A stretch of DNA of 64,000 bases, from the NCBI GenBank assembly GCA_000720375.1, contig JOAA01000014.1, positions 62,001 through 126,000 of the forward strand. The letters are read 5' to 3'. The DNA comes from Rhodococcus rhodnii (GTDB lineage: Bacteria > Actinomycetota > Actinomycetes > Mycobacteriales > Pseudonocardiaceae). The translations under genes and the position numbers were made by a program. The stretch's first letter is position 1, and each line of letters starts with the position of its first letter. Shown here piece after piece: positions 54,321 through 63,913 of the stretch. The notes under the pieces are model-generated. The model worked only from the letters and a program-made list of their open reading frames with translations. It did not search any database and was not told where the DNA came from.

Positions 54321-54998
54321 GTGCGAGTTCTGGTAGTCGAGGACGAAGAGGCGCTGGCCGAGGCGATCGCCCGCGGCCTGCGCCGGGAGGGCATGGCCGT
54401 CGACGTCGCGCTGGACGGTGACGCGGGCCACGAGAAGTCCACGATCACGCGGTACGACGTGGTCGTGCTCGACCGTGACCTGCCGGGCATGTCCGGCGAC
54501 GAGCTGTGCCGCGAGATCGTCTCCTCCGGCGCGCTCACCCGCGTGCTGATGCTGACCGCGAGCGGCACAGTCGAGGACCGCGTCGAGGGCTTGTCCCTCG
54601 GCGCCGACGACTACCTGGCAAAGCCGTTCGCCTTCCCCGAGCTCGTTGCCCGTGTGCGGGCACTGGCCCGCCGGGCCACGCCCGCCACACCGCCCGTGCT
54701 GACGGTCGGCGACCTCGAGCTCGACCCAGCCAAGCGCACTGTCAGCCGGGCCGGTCGCGCCGTCGAGCTGACCCGCAAGGAGTTCGGCGTCCTCGAGGTG
54801 TTGCTCGCGGCGGGCGGATCGGTGGTGAGCAGCGAGGAGCTGCTCGAACGGGTCTGGGACGAGAACGCCGACCCGTTCACCACCACGGTCCGCGTGACCG
54901 TTATGACGTTGCGCAAGAAGCTGGGCGAACCCGGCCTGATCGACACCGTGGTCGGTTCCGGTTACCGGGTCCCGGTGGCCGGCTCCGAAGAGGGGTGA
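54321..54998 (+). CDS. OmpR/PhoB family response regulator
   Basis: A 225-residue regulator. The receiver domain (1-115) has the acidic pair E7/D8, phosphoacceptor D51 in VVLDRDLPG, and the conserved Lys in DDYLAKPFAF. The C-terminal winged helix (about 125-222) has RAVELTRKEFGVLEVLLA and FTTTVRVTVMTLRKKLGEP. GTG start; its stop overlaps the kinase GTG (GTGA). With the kinase it forms one two-component system. Its promoter may be that of dxs. Confidence 0.93.
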   Translation: MRVLVVEDEEALAEAIARGLRREGMAVDVALDGDAGHEKSTITRYDVVVLDRDLPGMSGDELCREIVSSGALTRVLMLTASGTVEDRVEGLSLGADDYLAKPFAFPELVARVRALARRATPATPPVLTVGDLELDPAKRTVSRAGRAVELTRKEFGVLEVLLAAGGSVVSSEELLERVWDENADPFTTTVRVTVMTLRKKLGEPGLIDTVVGSGYRVPVAGSEEG

Positions 54999-56122
54999 CC
55001 ACCAGACGCGGGCTCCGCCTGCGAGTCCGCATCACGTTGCTGGCCACAGGTCTGGCCGCAGCGGTCAGCGTGATGTTGTTGTGGCTCGGCTGGCTGCTCG
55101 CCGGTGACGTGGTCGGCTCGGTGCCGACGCTGCCTGGGGACACACCCGTCGTGGTGAACGGCAGGCAGATCGACGCGTCCGAGCTCGCCAAGATCATGCA
55201 GGATGACGTTCGCGACCGCATCCTGCTGTTCGGCGGCATCGCCTTCGCTGCTGTGGTCGCTGCCGCGGCCCTCCTTTCCTGGACCCTCACGGGTCGCATA
55301 CTCCGGCCCTTGCGGGAGGTCACCATGACCGCCCGTCGACTGTCGGCCGAGTCGCTCAGTTCGCGCATCGCCTACGACGGTCCCCGCGATGAACTCGCTG
55401 AACTGGCCGACACCTTTGACGCCATGCTCGCCCGCCTGCAGGCGGCTTTCGAGTCACAGCGCCGGTTCGTGGCCAACGCCAGCCACGAACTGCGCACGCC
55501 GCTGTCGGTGATCCGCACCGAACTGGACGTCACCCTCGCCGATCCAGACGCGGACGTCGCCGAACTGCGCCGGATGGCGGGCGTGGTGCGCGCCGCGACC
55601 CTCCGGTCAGGTCAGCTCGTGGACGCCCTGCTGCTGCTCGCCCGCACCGACGGCATGGGCCTGGGTGTCCGCGAACCGGTCGACTTGGCCAGTACGGTCG
55701 CCACCGCCTGGCACGGTGTCCGCGCCGAAGCCGAACCACGCGGCATAACCCCGACATTTCATGCCGCGCCGGCGCCGGCCATCGGCGATCCGGCCTTGCT
55801 GGAACGTGTCGCTGGCAACCTCCTTGAAAACGCCGTCCGCCACAACGTGGACGGTGGATGGATAGATGTCCGTACGTCAGCGACCCCGGAATGGGCGACG
55901 CTGCGCGTGAGCTCCTCGGGCCCGCACATCGACGCCACACGCATCGGCGAACTCTTCGAGCCTTTCCGTCGCGGCGGCGTCGATCGCACGGCCCAGTCCG
56001 GCACCGGTCTGGGCCTGTCGATCGTGCGAGCCGTTGTGATCGCCCACCACGGCCAGGTCAGTGCCTACCCCGTGCCCGAGGGCGGCCTGTCGGTGGAAGT
56101 CCACCTCCCAGCCAAGCTCTGA
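54995..56122 (+). CDS. Two-component sensor histidine kinase
   Basis: A 375-residue membrane kinase. TM1 (about 12-40) and TM2 (about 76-97) flank a short extracytoplasmic loop of about 35 residues. A HAMP domain (98-150) follows, then the dimerisation helix with phosphorylated H164 (ANASHELRTPLSV) and the ATPase domain (NLLENAVRHN N-box, GTGLGLSIVRAV G2-box). The tiny sensing loop suggests sensing in or near the membrane. Coupled to the response regulator by GTGA; signal unknown. Confidence 0.93.
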   Translation: MTTRRGLRLRVRITLLATGLAAAVSVMLLWLGWLLAGDVVGSVPTLPGDTPVVVNGRQIDASELAKIMQDDVRDRILLFGGIAFAAVVAAAALLSWTLTGRILRPLREVTMTARRLSAESLSSRIAYDGPRDELAELADTFDAMLARLQAAFESQRRFVANASHELRTPLSVIRTELDVTLADPDADVAELRRMAGVVRAATLRSGQLVDALLLLARTDGMGLGVREPVDLASTVATAWHGVRAEAEPRGITPTFHAAPAPAIGDPALLERVAGNLLENAVRHNVDGGWIDVRTSATPEWATLRVSSSGPHIDATRIGELFEPFRRGGVDRTAQSGTGLGLSIVRAVVIAHHGQVSAYPVPEGGLSVEVHLPAKL

Positions 56123-56252
56123 TCCGTCTTTGTCCACGCGAGACGTCAGGGGCGGCCGCCGCTCGCGGGATGTCCTATGAGGACCTGACGTCACTACATC
56201 CGGATCGTGGTCCGCATGCGACTCCTTTCGCAGATGAGAGGAAAAGCCCTGT

Positions 56253-56618
56253 CTACTCCCAGATCTGGATGGCTCTCACAACGAACGGCGCGTCGGGGAC
56301 GAACGTGCCGCCCTTGGGGTAAGTCGTGAACTCCGCTTCGGTCGAGCAGGTTTCCCCTTGGTAGACAGTGACATCTTTGGTCAGGCGATTGGCGATGGAC
56401 TTGGCGACCAGGCCGCCGAGTGGGACGCATTCGCCCGGATTGGCGGTCTCCAGGTTGTGTCTGACCGTGGTGCCCGCGTAGTTTTCCTTTGCCCACGCGC
56501 AAAACTCGCCCCGGTCGCACTTCGGCACGGCGTCCGCGGCGGCTGCGGGCACGGCGGACAGAGCGGTGCTCGCCGCGAGCAGGCTTGTGAAAACGGCGCG
56601 CTGAACAAGCTTTGACAT
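56253..56618 (-). CDS. Secreted peptidase inhibitor I36-like protein
   Basis: A 121-residue protein. ATG 56618 follows GAGGGG. The signal peptide (about 1-28) ends in AVPAAAADA. The mature part has four cysteines (CDRGEFCAW, GECV, ETCSTEA) and the CxxGEFCxWxxxNYxG pattern of Streptomyces-type I36 inhibitors (SMPI-like, beta/gamma-crystallin fold). It could inhibit metalloproteases outside the cell; the subtype and target are not certain. Lies convergent to the histidine kinase gene. Confidence 0.8.
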   Translation of the reverse strand: MSKLVQRAVFTSLLAASTALSAVPAAAADAVPKCDRGEFCAWAKENYAGTTVRHNLETANPGECVPLGGLVAKSIANRLTKDVTVYQGETCSTEAEFTTYPKGGTFVPDAPFVVRAIQIWE

Positions 56619-56715
56619 GTGAGATCCCCTCGGTGACTGCGGCCGGTTGTTGGCCGCGCTGTTCCAGGTTCGCGCGTTCTGGGGCTCGTGTCCGCTGATT
56701 TCGGGATTGGTCACC

Positions 56716-57522
56716 CTATTGTGTTAATGGGAGGCGCTTTCGTAACGCTATGGCGTCGCCGGGCGCCTTCACCTTGATGTCGTTGTCAAAGTAGACATAC
56801 GTGTCGGTGTCCCACTGCCGGATCCTGTTGGCCCACATGTCAAGCGCTTCGTCCGAGTATCCACTGGCATACAGCTCGACGTCACCGTGCAGTCGCACGT
56901 AGACGAAGTCCGTTGTGACATCGTCGAAGTATGGGAACTTGCCGGCCGTGTCGGCGACCACCATGGCAATGTCATTGCGCCGCAACAGCTTCGCGAACGA
57001 AGGATCAGCGAAACTCGGATGCCGCACCTCGACGGCGTGGCGGATGGGGCGATCGGCCGACACTTCGGTCCACGAACGACCGTCCAACCGGGAGTCATGT
57101 CCTAGCGCGAGAGAAGCCGCCGAGCACGTGGACCGCGGCAACATGGCGAAGAAGCGGCCGAAAAGGTCTTCGTCGTAGGGGAAGTTGCCGGGGAACTGCC
57201 AGAGGACAGGGCCGAGCTTCGCTTCGAGCGCGAGCACACCGGACGCGAAGAAGTTGGCAAGCGGTGTCTCGATGTCCCTGAGACGCTTCATATGGGTGAT
57301 GAACCGCCCGCCCTTCACGGCGAACAAGAAGTCATCCGGCGTCTCGGCCGCCCAACGCTGATAGCTGGCCGGCCGCTGCAGCGAGTAGAAGGACCCGTTG
57401 ATCTCCACGGAGTCGACCTGCCGGGAGATGTACTCCAGTTCCCGCCGGTGTGGCAGCCCTTTCGGATAGAACACACCACGCCACGGCGGGTACAGCCAAC
57501 CCGAGGTCCCGATCCGGATCAC
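56716..57522 (-). CDS. DUF72 (YecE) family protein
   Basis: A 268-residue TIM-barrel protein of the YecE/DUF72 family, beginning IRIGTSGWLYPPWRGVFYP and with VDSVEINGSFYSLQRPASYQRW, FAVKGGRFITHMKRL, GPVLWQFPGNF, HAVEVRHPSF and TDFVYVRLHGD. The biochemical function is unknown; a role in DNA repair or RNA metabolism has been suggested for relatives. GTG start. It lies 26 bases downstream of the PHP gene on the same strand and may be cotranscribed. Confidence 0.92.
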   Translation of the reverse strand: MIRIGTSGWLYPPWRGVFYPKGLPHRRELEYISRQVDSVEINGSFYSLQRPASYQRWAAETPDDFLFAVKGGRFITHMKRLRDIETPLANFFASGVLALEAKLGPVLWQFPGNFPYDEDLFGRFFAMLPRSTCSAASLALGHDSRLDGRSWTEVSADRPIRHAVEVRHPSFADPSFAKLLRRNDIAMVVADTAGKFPYFDDVTTDFVYVRLHGDVELYASGYSDEALDMWANRIRQWDTDTYVYFDNDIKVKAPGDAIALRKRLPLTQ

Positions 57523-57548
57523 AGATCAGATGTACCCGCCAACGGCGG

Positions 57549-59087
57549 TCACCACACGTCGACGAACACCGGGTTCGTGTAGCACCACAGGTCCTTGAAC
57601 GGATCGGAGTCGCCGATGACGTCGGAGACCGGTTCGATGCCGCCAGGGGAGTGGCGATTGCCGTCGGTACCGCGGACTCGCGCGTAGAAAGGCGCGCGGA
57701 CATTGCGGAAAGTATGCTGGAACACGACGGTGTGCCCGGGCCACCAGCGAGGCGCGAAAGACTCCGCTACGATGGTGCCAGGGGCGGAAGCAGCATCCGG
57801 TGAAGCGGTTCCAGTGATATGGCCTTGGATCAGGTCGAGACGACGTAGCTTGGGGATCGAACCGCTTCCGTTGGGGCGATAGGCCAGTCGAGCCACGATG
57901 ACCACAGTGACCGAGGAGCCTCGGCGAACCCGGATGCGATCGCCGTATGTGGCGAACTGGCCGTCGCCATAGGCAGCGACTTCTAGGTTGTCGACGAGAC
58001 CACCGTGGGTGACCCAGATTCGGCCGGCGCGTAGGGCGGACGCGACGGCGGAGTGGGTGCGTGTGGAGGCGCCGACATAGGTCCGACTGAACTCGCCGGG
58101 GTAGAAGTCGGCGTACGGCGCGAGTAGTTGTGGCACACCGGAGTTGACCGGGTCCGGATACTTCCCGGTCTTGTCGTAGTAGTCGCCGGGCACGGCTGGC
58201 CGGGTCAGCACGTCGCCCCTGTTGTAGTGGGAGTCGGAGTTGCTCGTGATCCAGAAGCCCTTGCCCTCGGACAGAAGGGAGTCCCAGACGCCGCCTAGCT
58301 TCGCGGTCATCCAGTCGAACCCGCCGTAGGTCCGGTACGCCTCGACCGGGTATCCGGGCCACGAATCAGCACCGGGGTTGTTGACGTAACCGCCGCGCGC
58401 GCCGCCATTCCCGTTCGGCTTAGGGAAACCGTCGGCCTGCGCGCCGGGCGCGCCTTCCATACCGATGACGAGACCGGTGTCGCGCACGGCGCGTAGCTCG
58501 TGCGGGGCAACGCGGCCATTGCGGCTGGGGTGGTTCACCACGACGATCGGGTCGCGCGTGTTCTGCCGCAGCCAACGGACAGCCGCAAGCGCTTTCGCCT
58601 CATTCTCGGGCGACCCCGGCCCCGAGTTGGTCAGGCGAGAGTCGTGGTCACGCTCGAACGTGCGCAGCAGCGCGGCCTCGTTGGCTCCTGGGGCGAAGAA
58701 GACAGTGGCGTGCTCGGCACCGGGCACATTCCATTCGATTCCTTGCCACAGCAGGACATCACGGTGCCTTCGGCGTGCGGCGCGAACGTCCACGTTGGTC
58801 GGCTCGACCGAGGACTTCTCGTGCGCCGGATACCCGTGGTCGGTGATCACCAGCCAGTCGACACCGTTCAGGCGGGCACCCGCCACCACGTTGTCCACCG
58901 TGTACATCGCGTCGTACGAGTACTGCGTATGCGTGTGGTGATCGCCGATGAGCCAGCGGTACCGGTTGCGACCGAGCAACCGCCCCAGCTCAGTGGTGAT
59001 GTCGGCGGAAACCGGCGGCGCAGCGGCCAAAGAAGTGCCCGCCACAGCGGCGCCCAGCATGAGAAATCGTCTTCGGGAGGAGCTCAT
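57549..59087 (-). CDS. Tat-exported PHP-domain metal-dependent hydrolase
   Basis: A 512-residue protein. The N-terminus SSSRRRFLMLGAAVAGTS is a Tat signal, so it is exported folded with metal. The PHP domain follows, with metal ligands GDHHTHTQYSYD (H50/H51/H53), ITDHG (D83/H84), VVNHPSRNG and SNSDSHY; D/H spacing suits a trinuclear metal site for phosphoester hydrolysis. The C-terminal part (about 360-512) is beta-rich and binds perhaps carbohydrate or substrate. No partner is obvious. Divergent from the PD-(D/E)XK-like gene. Confidence 0.85.
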   Translation of the reverse strand: MSSSRRRFLMLGAAVAGTSLAAAPPVSADITTELGRLLGRNRYRWLIGDHHTHTQYSYDAMYTVDNVVAGARLNGVDWLVITDHGYPAHEKSSVEPTNVDVRAARRRHRDVLLWQGIEWNVPGAEHATVFFAPGANEAALLRTFERDHDSRLTNSGPGSPENEAKALAAVRWLRQNTRDPIVVVNHPSRNGRVAPHELRAVRDTGLVIGMEGAPGAQADGFPKPNGNGGARGGYVNNPGADSWPGYPVEAYRTYGGFDWMTAKLGGVWDSLLSEGKGFWITSNSDSHYNRGDVLTRPAVPGDYYDKTGKYPDPVNSGVPQLLAPYADFYPGEFSRTYVGASTRTHSAVASALRAGRIWVTHGGLVDNLEVAAYGDGQFATYGDRIRVRRGSSVTVVIVARLAYRPNGSGSIPKLRRLDLIQGHITGTASPDAASAPGTIVAESFAPRWWPGHTVVFQHTFRNVRAPFYARVRGTDGNRHSPGGIEPVSDVIGDSDPFKDLWCYTNPVFVDVW

Positions 59088-59149
59088 GCGCCGGACGCTA
59101 AGTGTCCAACATGGCCACAAGGTGACCAACAGGTGGCCCCTCACACCAG

Positions 59150-60523
59150 ATGGATCTGCGCGTCCAGAGGATCGGGCGGACCCAGTCAATTCGTAAAGGG
59201 ACAAACTTCGGTCGGAAACAACCATTCGGTGCCCCGGCTGGGCCGGTGCAGACCTTCATCGAAGTACCGTTCGTCCTGGATGGTCAGAAAGTAATTCCCG
59301 ACGGCGTGATCAAGGTGGTGCGAGGCAGCAAGACGTGGACCGCATTGGTCGAGGTGAAGACCGGGACGAATGAACTTCGTGCGGAGCAACTCGAGGCATA
59401 TCTGGAGGTCGCGCGGGAGCAGGACTTCGACGCGCTGATCACCATCTCGAACGAGATTCCGCCTGGCCATGGCCAGCACCCCGCCAAGCTGGACAAGCGC
59501 AAACTGAAGAAGGTGGCGCTGCACCACATCCCTTGGACAAAGGTGCTCTACGAGGCGGTCCTGCAGAAGGAACACCGCGGAGTGGCAGACCCCGACCAAG
59601 CGTGGGTTCTCGGAGAGCTGATCAGGTACCTGGAGTACCCGAAGTCAGGTGCGATGGCGTTTGACGACATGGGGTCCTCCTGGGTGACCGTTCGTGACTC
59701 GGTTCGCGCTGGGACGCTGCGTGGCGGCGACGCACCCGCATCGGAAGTCGCTTTGCGATTCGATGCACTGATGAGTTTTGCCGCGCTGCAACTCGGCCGC
59801 AAGCTGGGAACTGAGGTCATAACAGTCCTGTCCAGGAAGGAAATAGCCGAGCCGCAGCTCAGGCTCCAAGCGCAGGTCACGCAACTATCGGAGACCGGGA
59901 CACTGTCTGCTGCGATCCGCATACCTGACACTGTCGGATTGCTGACTGTCACGGCTGATCTCCGGGCGAATCAGGTCATTTGCCATATCGACGTGGACGC
60001 GCCGCGTGAAGGACGTGGTTCGACGAGGGTCAACTGGCTTGTGCGGCAGCTGAAGAACGCACCTCAGACGGCGAGGATCGACGCCTTTCAGCTGCATGGC
60101 CGTGGTGCCGGTGCGTCCGAACTCCTCGGGCGTGTCCGTGAGGATCCCAAAGTCCTACTGGGCGATTCGTCGAAAGAACTGAAGTCGTTCCGGGTCGCGT
60201 TGATGGCACCGATGGGTGTCAAACGTGGTGTCGGCAAAGGAGCGTTCATCGACTCAGTGCTGTCGGCGCTCGGTTCGTTCTACGAAGACGTCGTGCAGCA
60301 TCTGAAAGCATGGACTCCGGCCCCGCCCAAGGTGCGCTCCGAAATTCCCACTGAGTCGGCAGCGGTGATTGATCCTGGGCTGGTGTCGTCCGCATTGTCC
60401 TCACAGGACGGTGCGGAGCGGGTCGACGACGCGCCTGTCGAAACGGAGAAGCGCGAGCCTTCACTGGTTGTTCTGCCGGAAGCTGAGCAGTACGAGCCGA
60501 CAGCGAGCAGCAGCGTCGGCTGA
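59150..60523 (+). CDS. Large protein with PD-(D/E)XK nuclease-like motif, unknown
   Basis: A 457-residue protein. The N-terminal part carries IPDGVIKV...ALVEVKTG, where P50-D51, E68 and K70 form a PD-(D/E)XK nuclease signature (D-x16-E-x-K). Downstream are a helical region (HRGVADPDQAWVLGELIRYLEY), a mixed alpha/beta domain about 215-395 (TVTADLRANQVICHIDVDAPREGRG), and an acidic, low-complexity tail. I recall similar actinobacterial proteins called stress response protein without known function. The N-terminus may be longer or shorter than ATG 59150. No signal peptide. It ends at a strong hairpin. Confidence 0.75.
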   Translation: MDLRVQRIGRTQSIRKGTNFGRKQPFGAPAGPVQTFIEVPFVLDGQKVIPDGVIKVVRGSKTWTALVEVKTGTNELRAEQLEAYLEVAREQDFDALITISNEIPPGHGQHPAKLDKRKLKKVALHHIPWTKVLYEAVLQKEHRGVADPDQAWVLGELIRYLEYPKSGAMAFDDMGSSWVTVRDSVRAGTLRGGDAPASEVALRFDALMSFAALQLGRKLGTEVITVLSRKEIAEPQLRLQAQVTQLSETGTLSAAIRIPDTVGLLTVTADLRANQVICHIDVDAPREGRGSTRVNWLVRQLKNAPQTARIDAFQLHGRGAGASELLGRVREDPKVLLGDSSKELKSFRVALMAPMGVKRGVGKGAFIDSVLSALGSFYEDVVQHLKAWTPAPPKVRSEIPTESAAVIDPGLVSSALSSQDGAERVDDAPVETEKREPSLVVLPEAEQYEPTASSSVG

Positions 60524-60540
60524 CGCAACTGGACCAAACA

Positions 60541-60572
60541 CAGGTGGCCCCTGACACGGCAGGGGCCACCTG
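60541..60572. terminator. 13-bp bidirectional terminator
   Basis: Perfect stem CAGGTGGCCCCTG / CAGGGGCCACCTG with loop ACACGG, between the convergent PD-(D/E)XK-like and fadB genes. Confidence 0.85.
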
Positions 60573-60591
60573 AGGAAAGGAGGAACTAGAA

Positions 60592-62667
60592 CTAGCGGGG
60601 CACGCTCGCCACGCCGGGCGCGAGGAACCGCTTGCCCGTGACACGCTCGGACACACCCGAGCGGTCGAGGTACGGCGTGATGCCGCCGAGCCAGAACGGC
60701 CAGCCCGCGCCGAGGATCAGGCACAGGTCGATGTCCTGGGCCTCGGCCACGACGCCTTCGTCCAGCATGCGGCGGACCTCGTCGGCCAGTGCGGCCAGCG
60801 TGCGATCGAGCAGCTGCTCGGCGGTGGACGGCGAGTCGCCTGCCTGCCAGAGTGCCGCGACCTCGGGGTCGAGGGTCTGGTTGCCCTGCGCGTCCCACTG
60901 CCACACCGCGGTCTTGCCCGCTTCGACGAAGCGCTTCATGTTCTCGCTGACGCCGAACCGGTCTGGGAACGCGTTGTGCATGATCTCCGCGACGTGCAGG
61001 CCAACGGCCGGGCCGACCAGTTGCAGCAGGATCATCGGCGTCATCGGCAGGCCGAGCGGGTCGAGCGCGTGGTCGGCCACGTCGAACGGCGTGCCCTCGT
61101 CCAGTGCCGCGGTGATCTCCCCGAGGAACCGGGTGAGCAGCCGGTTGACCACGAACGCCGGCGCGTCCTTGACCAGCACCGACGACTTCTTCAGCTCCTT
61201 GCCCACCTTGAACGCGGTGGCCAGGGTCGCGTCGTCGGTCTTGTCGGCGCGGATGATCTCCAGCAGCGGCATGACCGCGACCGGGTTGAAGAAGTGGAAG
61301 CCGACAACCCGTTCCGGGTGCCGCAGCTTCGCCGCCATGTCCGTAATGGACAGTGAGGACGTGTTGGTCGCCAGCACGCACTCGGCCGAGACGTGCTCCT
61401 CGACCTCGGCGAAGACCTGCTGCTTGACTTCCAGGTTCTCGAAGACCGCCTCGATCACGAAGTCGGCGTCGGCGAACGCGGCCTTGTCCAGCGAGCCGGA
61501 TACCAAGGCCTTCAAGCGGTTCGCCTCGTCCGGGGAGATCCGCTTCTTGCCCTGCAGCTTGTCGACCTCGGTGTGCACGTAGCCGACACCCTTGTCCACA
61601 CGCGCCTGGTCGATGTCCGTCAGCACAACGGGAACGTGCAACCGGCGGGCGAACAGCAGCGCCATCTGCGAAGCCATCAAGCCTGCGCCGACAATGCCCA
61701 CCTTGGTGACCGGGCGCGCCAGCGACTTGTCCGGTGCACCTGCTGGGCGCCGGGCGCGCTTCTGCACGAGGTTGAACGAGTACAGCCCGGCGCGCAGTTC
61801 GTCGCTCATCACGACGTCGGCCAGTGCCTCGGTCTCGGCCGCGTAGCCGCGGTCCAGGTCGTTGTGGCGAGCCAACTCCAGCAGCTCGACGGCCTTGTTC
61901 GGGCCAGGCGCTGCGCCGTGCGTCTTGCCGTCGACGATCGCGCGGGCACGGGCGATCGCGGCGTCCCATGCCTCGCCACGGTCGATTTCCGCGCGCTGCA
62001 CGGTGGTCTTGCCGTTGACGACGTCCGTCAGCCACAGCAGGGACTGCTCGAAGTAGTCCGGCGAGTCCAGCAGCACGTCCGCGATGCCCAGCTCGAGCGC
62101 CTGCTTGGGCTTGAGCATCTTGTTCTGGTTCAACGCGTTCTCGATGATCACGGTCACCGCGCGGTCCGCGCCGATCAGGTTCGGCAGCAGCTGCGTACCG
62201 CCCCAACCCGGGAACAGGCCGAGGAAGCACTCAGGCAGCGAGATGGCGGCCACGTTCGACGCGATGGTCCGGTAGTGGCAGGACAACGCCAGCTCGAGGC
62301 CACCGCCCATGACCGCGCCGTTGATGAACGCGAACGTGGGCACCTTCGAGTCGGTGAACTTGCGGAACACATCGTGTCCCTGCTTGCCGATCTCCAACGC
62401 GGTGGCGTGGTCGGTGACCTGGCCGACGCCGGTCAGGTCCGCACCGACGGCGAAGATGAACGGCTTGCCGGTGACCGCGATGGCTGCGGGATCGGCCTGC
62501 ACGGCGGCGTCGAACGCGGCGCTGAGGCTGCTGAGGCCCTCCCGGCCGAAGGTGTTCGGCTTGGTGTGGTCGAAGCCGTTGTCCAAAGTGATCAGTGCGA
62601 CCGGCTTGTCGAGGCCGGGCACCCGGATCGTCCTGGTGAACGCGTGAGTCACAACTTCGTCAGTCAC
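60592..62667 (-). CDS. fadB: Bifunctional enoyl-CoA hydratase/3-hydroxyacyl-CoA dehydrogenase
   Basis: A 691-residue trifunctional-type beta-oxidation enzyme. The N-terminal crotonase domain (1-about 290) has VTGKPFIFAVGADLTG and INGAVMGGGLELALSCHYR. The NAD domain starts at VGIVGAGLMASQMALLFAR, with NTSSLSITDMA and catalytic HFFNPV; the C-terminal dimer domain follows. GTG 62667 overlaps the stop of fadA (GTGA), so the two subunits are cotranslated as in the FadA/FadB complex. It degrades fatty acyl-CoA in the cytosol. Confidence 0.94.
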   Translation of the reverse strand: MTDEVVTHAFTRTIRVPGLDKPVALITLDNGFDHTKPNTFGREGLSSLSAAFDAAVQADPAAIAVTGKPFIFAVGADLTGVGQVTDHATALEIGKQGHDVFRKFTDSKVPTFAFINGAVMGGGLELALSCHYRTIASNVAAISLPECFLGLFPGWGGTQLLPNLIGADRAVTVIIENALNQNKMLKPKQALELGIADVLLDSPDYFEQSLLWLTDVVNGKTTVQRAEIDRGEAWDAAIARARAIVDGKTHGAAPGPNKAVELLELARHNDLDRGYAAETEALADVVMSDELRAGLYSFNLVQKRARRPAGAPDKSLARPVTKVGIVGAGLMASQMALLFARRLHVPVVLTDIDQARVDKGVGYVHTEVDKLQGKKRISPDEANRLKALVSGSLDKAAFADADFVIEAVFENLEVKQQVFAEVEEHVSAECVLATNTSSLSITDMAAKLRHPERVVGFHFFNPVAVMPLLEIIRADKTDDATLATAFKVGKELKKSSVLVKDAPAFVVNRLLTRFLGEITAALDEGTPFDVADHALDPLGLPMTPMILLQLVGPAVGLHVAEIMHNAFPDRFGVSENMKRFVEAGKTAVWQWDAQGNQTLDPEVAALWQAGDSPSTAEQLLDRTLAALADEVRRMLDEGVVAEAQDIDLCLILGAGWPFWLGGITPYLDRSGVSERVTGKRFLAPGVASVPR

Positions 62668-63887
62668 TTGCCGCTCCAGTGTGGGTTCTCCCAGATCACG
62701 GTGCCGCCCATGCCGATACCGATACACATGGTGGTGATGCCGTAGCGCACCTCGGGGTGCTCGGCGAACTGGCGCGACAACTGCGTCATCAGCCGCACAC
62801 CCGACGAGGCGAGCGGGTGGCCGGTGGCGATCGCGCCGCCCCACTTGTTCACGCGCAGGTCGTCATCGGCGATGCCGAAGTGGTCGAGGAACGCCAGGAC
62901 CTGCACGGCGAACGCCTCGTTGATCTCGAACAGGCCGATGTCCTCGATGGTCAGACCGGCCCGCTTGAGCGCCTTCTCGGTCGCGGGCACCGGGCCGACG
63001 CCCATCACCTCGGGCTCGACGCCCGCGAAGGCGTAACCCACGAGCCGCATACCGATCGGCAGACCGAGCTCGCGCGCGGTCTCCTCATCAGCCAGCAGTG
63101 CACCGGTCGCGCCGTCGTTCAGACCGGCGGCGTTGCCCGCGGTGACCCGGCCGTGCGGACGGAACGGGGTCTTGAGCTCTGCCAGGGCTTCGACTGTGGT
63201 GCCAGGCCTCGGCGGCTCGTCTTCGGTCGCCAAGCCCCAACCCAGCTCGGCCGACTGGGTCGCGACAGGCACGAACTCCGGGCCGATCTTGCCGGTCTTC
63301 ACAGCCTCGGCGTACTTCTCCTGCGAGGCGGCGGCGAACTTGTCCGCACGTTCCTTGGTCAGGTGCGGGAACCGGTCGTGCAGGTTCTCCGCGGTCTGGC
63401 CCATCACGAGCGCGGACGGGTCGACGAGCTTGTCGGCCAGGAAGCGCGGGTTCGGGTCAACGCCCTCGCCCATCGGGTGACGGCCCATGTGCTCGACACC
63501 GCCCGCGATGGCGATGTCGTACGCGCCGAATGCGATACCGCTCGCGGTGGTGGTGACGGCGGTCATGGCACCCGCGCACATCCGGTCGATCGCGAAGCCG
63601 GGCACCGACTTCGGCAGACCGGCCAGCAGCGCGGCGGTCCGGCCGATGGTCAGGCCCTGGTCGCCGATCTGGGTAGTCGCGGCGATCGCGACCTCGTCGA
63701 CGCGCTCCGGTGGCAGCTGGGGGTGCCTGCGCAGCAGTTCACGGATGACCTTGACGACAAGGTCGTCCGCGCGGGTTTCGGCGTAGATGCCCTTCTTGCC
63801 TGCCTTGCCGAACGGCGTGCGGACGCCGTCGACGAAGACGACGTTGCGAAGGGCTCGCGCAGCACTGGTGGGTGCTGGTGCGGCCAC
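62664..63887 (-). CDS. fadA: Acetyl-CoA C-acyltransferase (3-ketoacyl-CoA thiolase)
   Basis: A 407-residue thiolase. The acyl-carrying Cys is C104 in DRMCAGAMTA; GHPLASSG supplies the His and TTMCIGIGMGG the second Cys, while EINEAFAVQ is the family NEAF motif. It cleaves 3-ketoacyl-CoA in the last step of beta-oxidation. GTG 63887 follows GGGAGG. It is the first gene of the fadA-fadB operon, with two palindromic sites upstream that look like regulator-binding sites. Confidence 0.95.
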   Translation of the reverse strand: MAAPAPTSAARALRNVVFVDGVRTPFGKAGKKGIYAETRADDLVVKVIRELLRRHPQLPPERVDEVAIAATTQIGDQGLTIGRTAALLAGLPKSVPGFAIDRMCAGAMTAVTTTASGIAFGAYDIAIAGGVEHMGRHPMGEGVDPNPRFLADKLVDPSALVMGQTAENLHDRFPHLTKERADKFAAASQEKYAEAVKTGKIGPEFVPVATQSAELGWGLATEDEPPRPGTTVEALAELKTPFRPHGRVTAGNAAGLNDGATGALLADEETARELGLPIGMRLVGYAFAGVEPEVMGVGPVPATEKALKRAGLTIEDIGLFEINEAFAVQVLAFLDHFGIADDDLRVNKWGGAIATGHPLASSGVRLMTQLSRQFAEHPEVRYGITTMCIGIGMGGTVIWENPHWSGK

Positions 63888-63913
63888 GGCAAGTCCTCCC
63901 TCGTGTCTTTGGG

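Noticed and set aside
52968..54568. Minus-strand open frames opposite dxs and the response regulator
   Set aside because: Antisense to strongly identified genes.
59150..60523. Type II restriction enzyme
   Set aside because: No methyltransferase is adjacent, and the protein is longer than and different from typical restriction enzymes; only the PD-(D/E)XK motif is shared.
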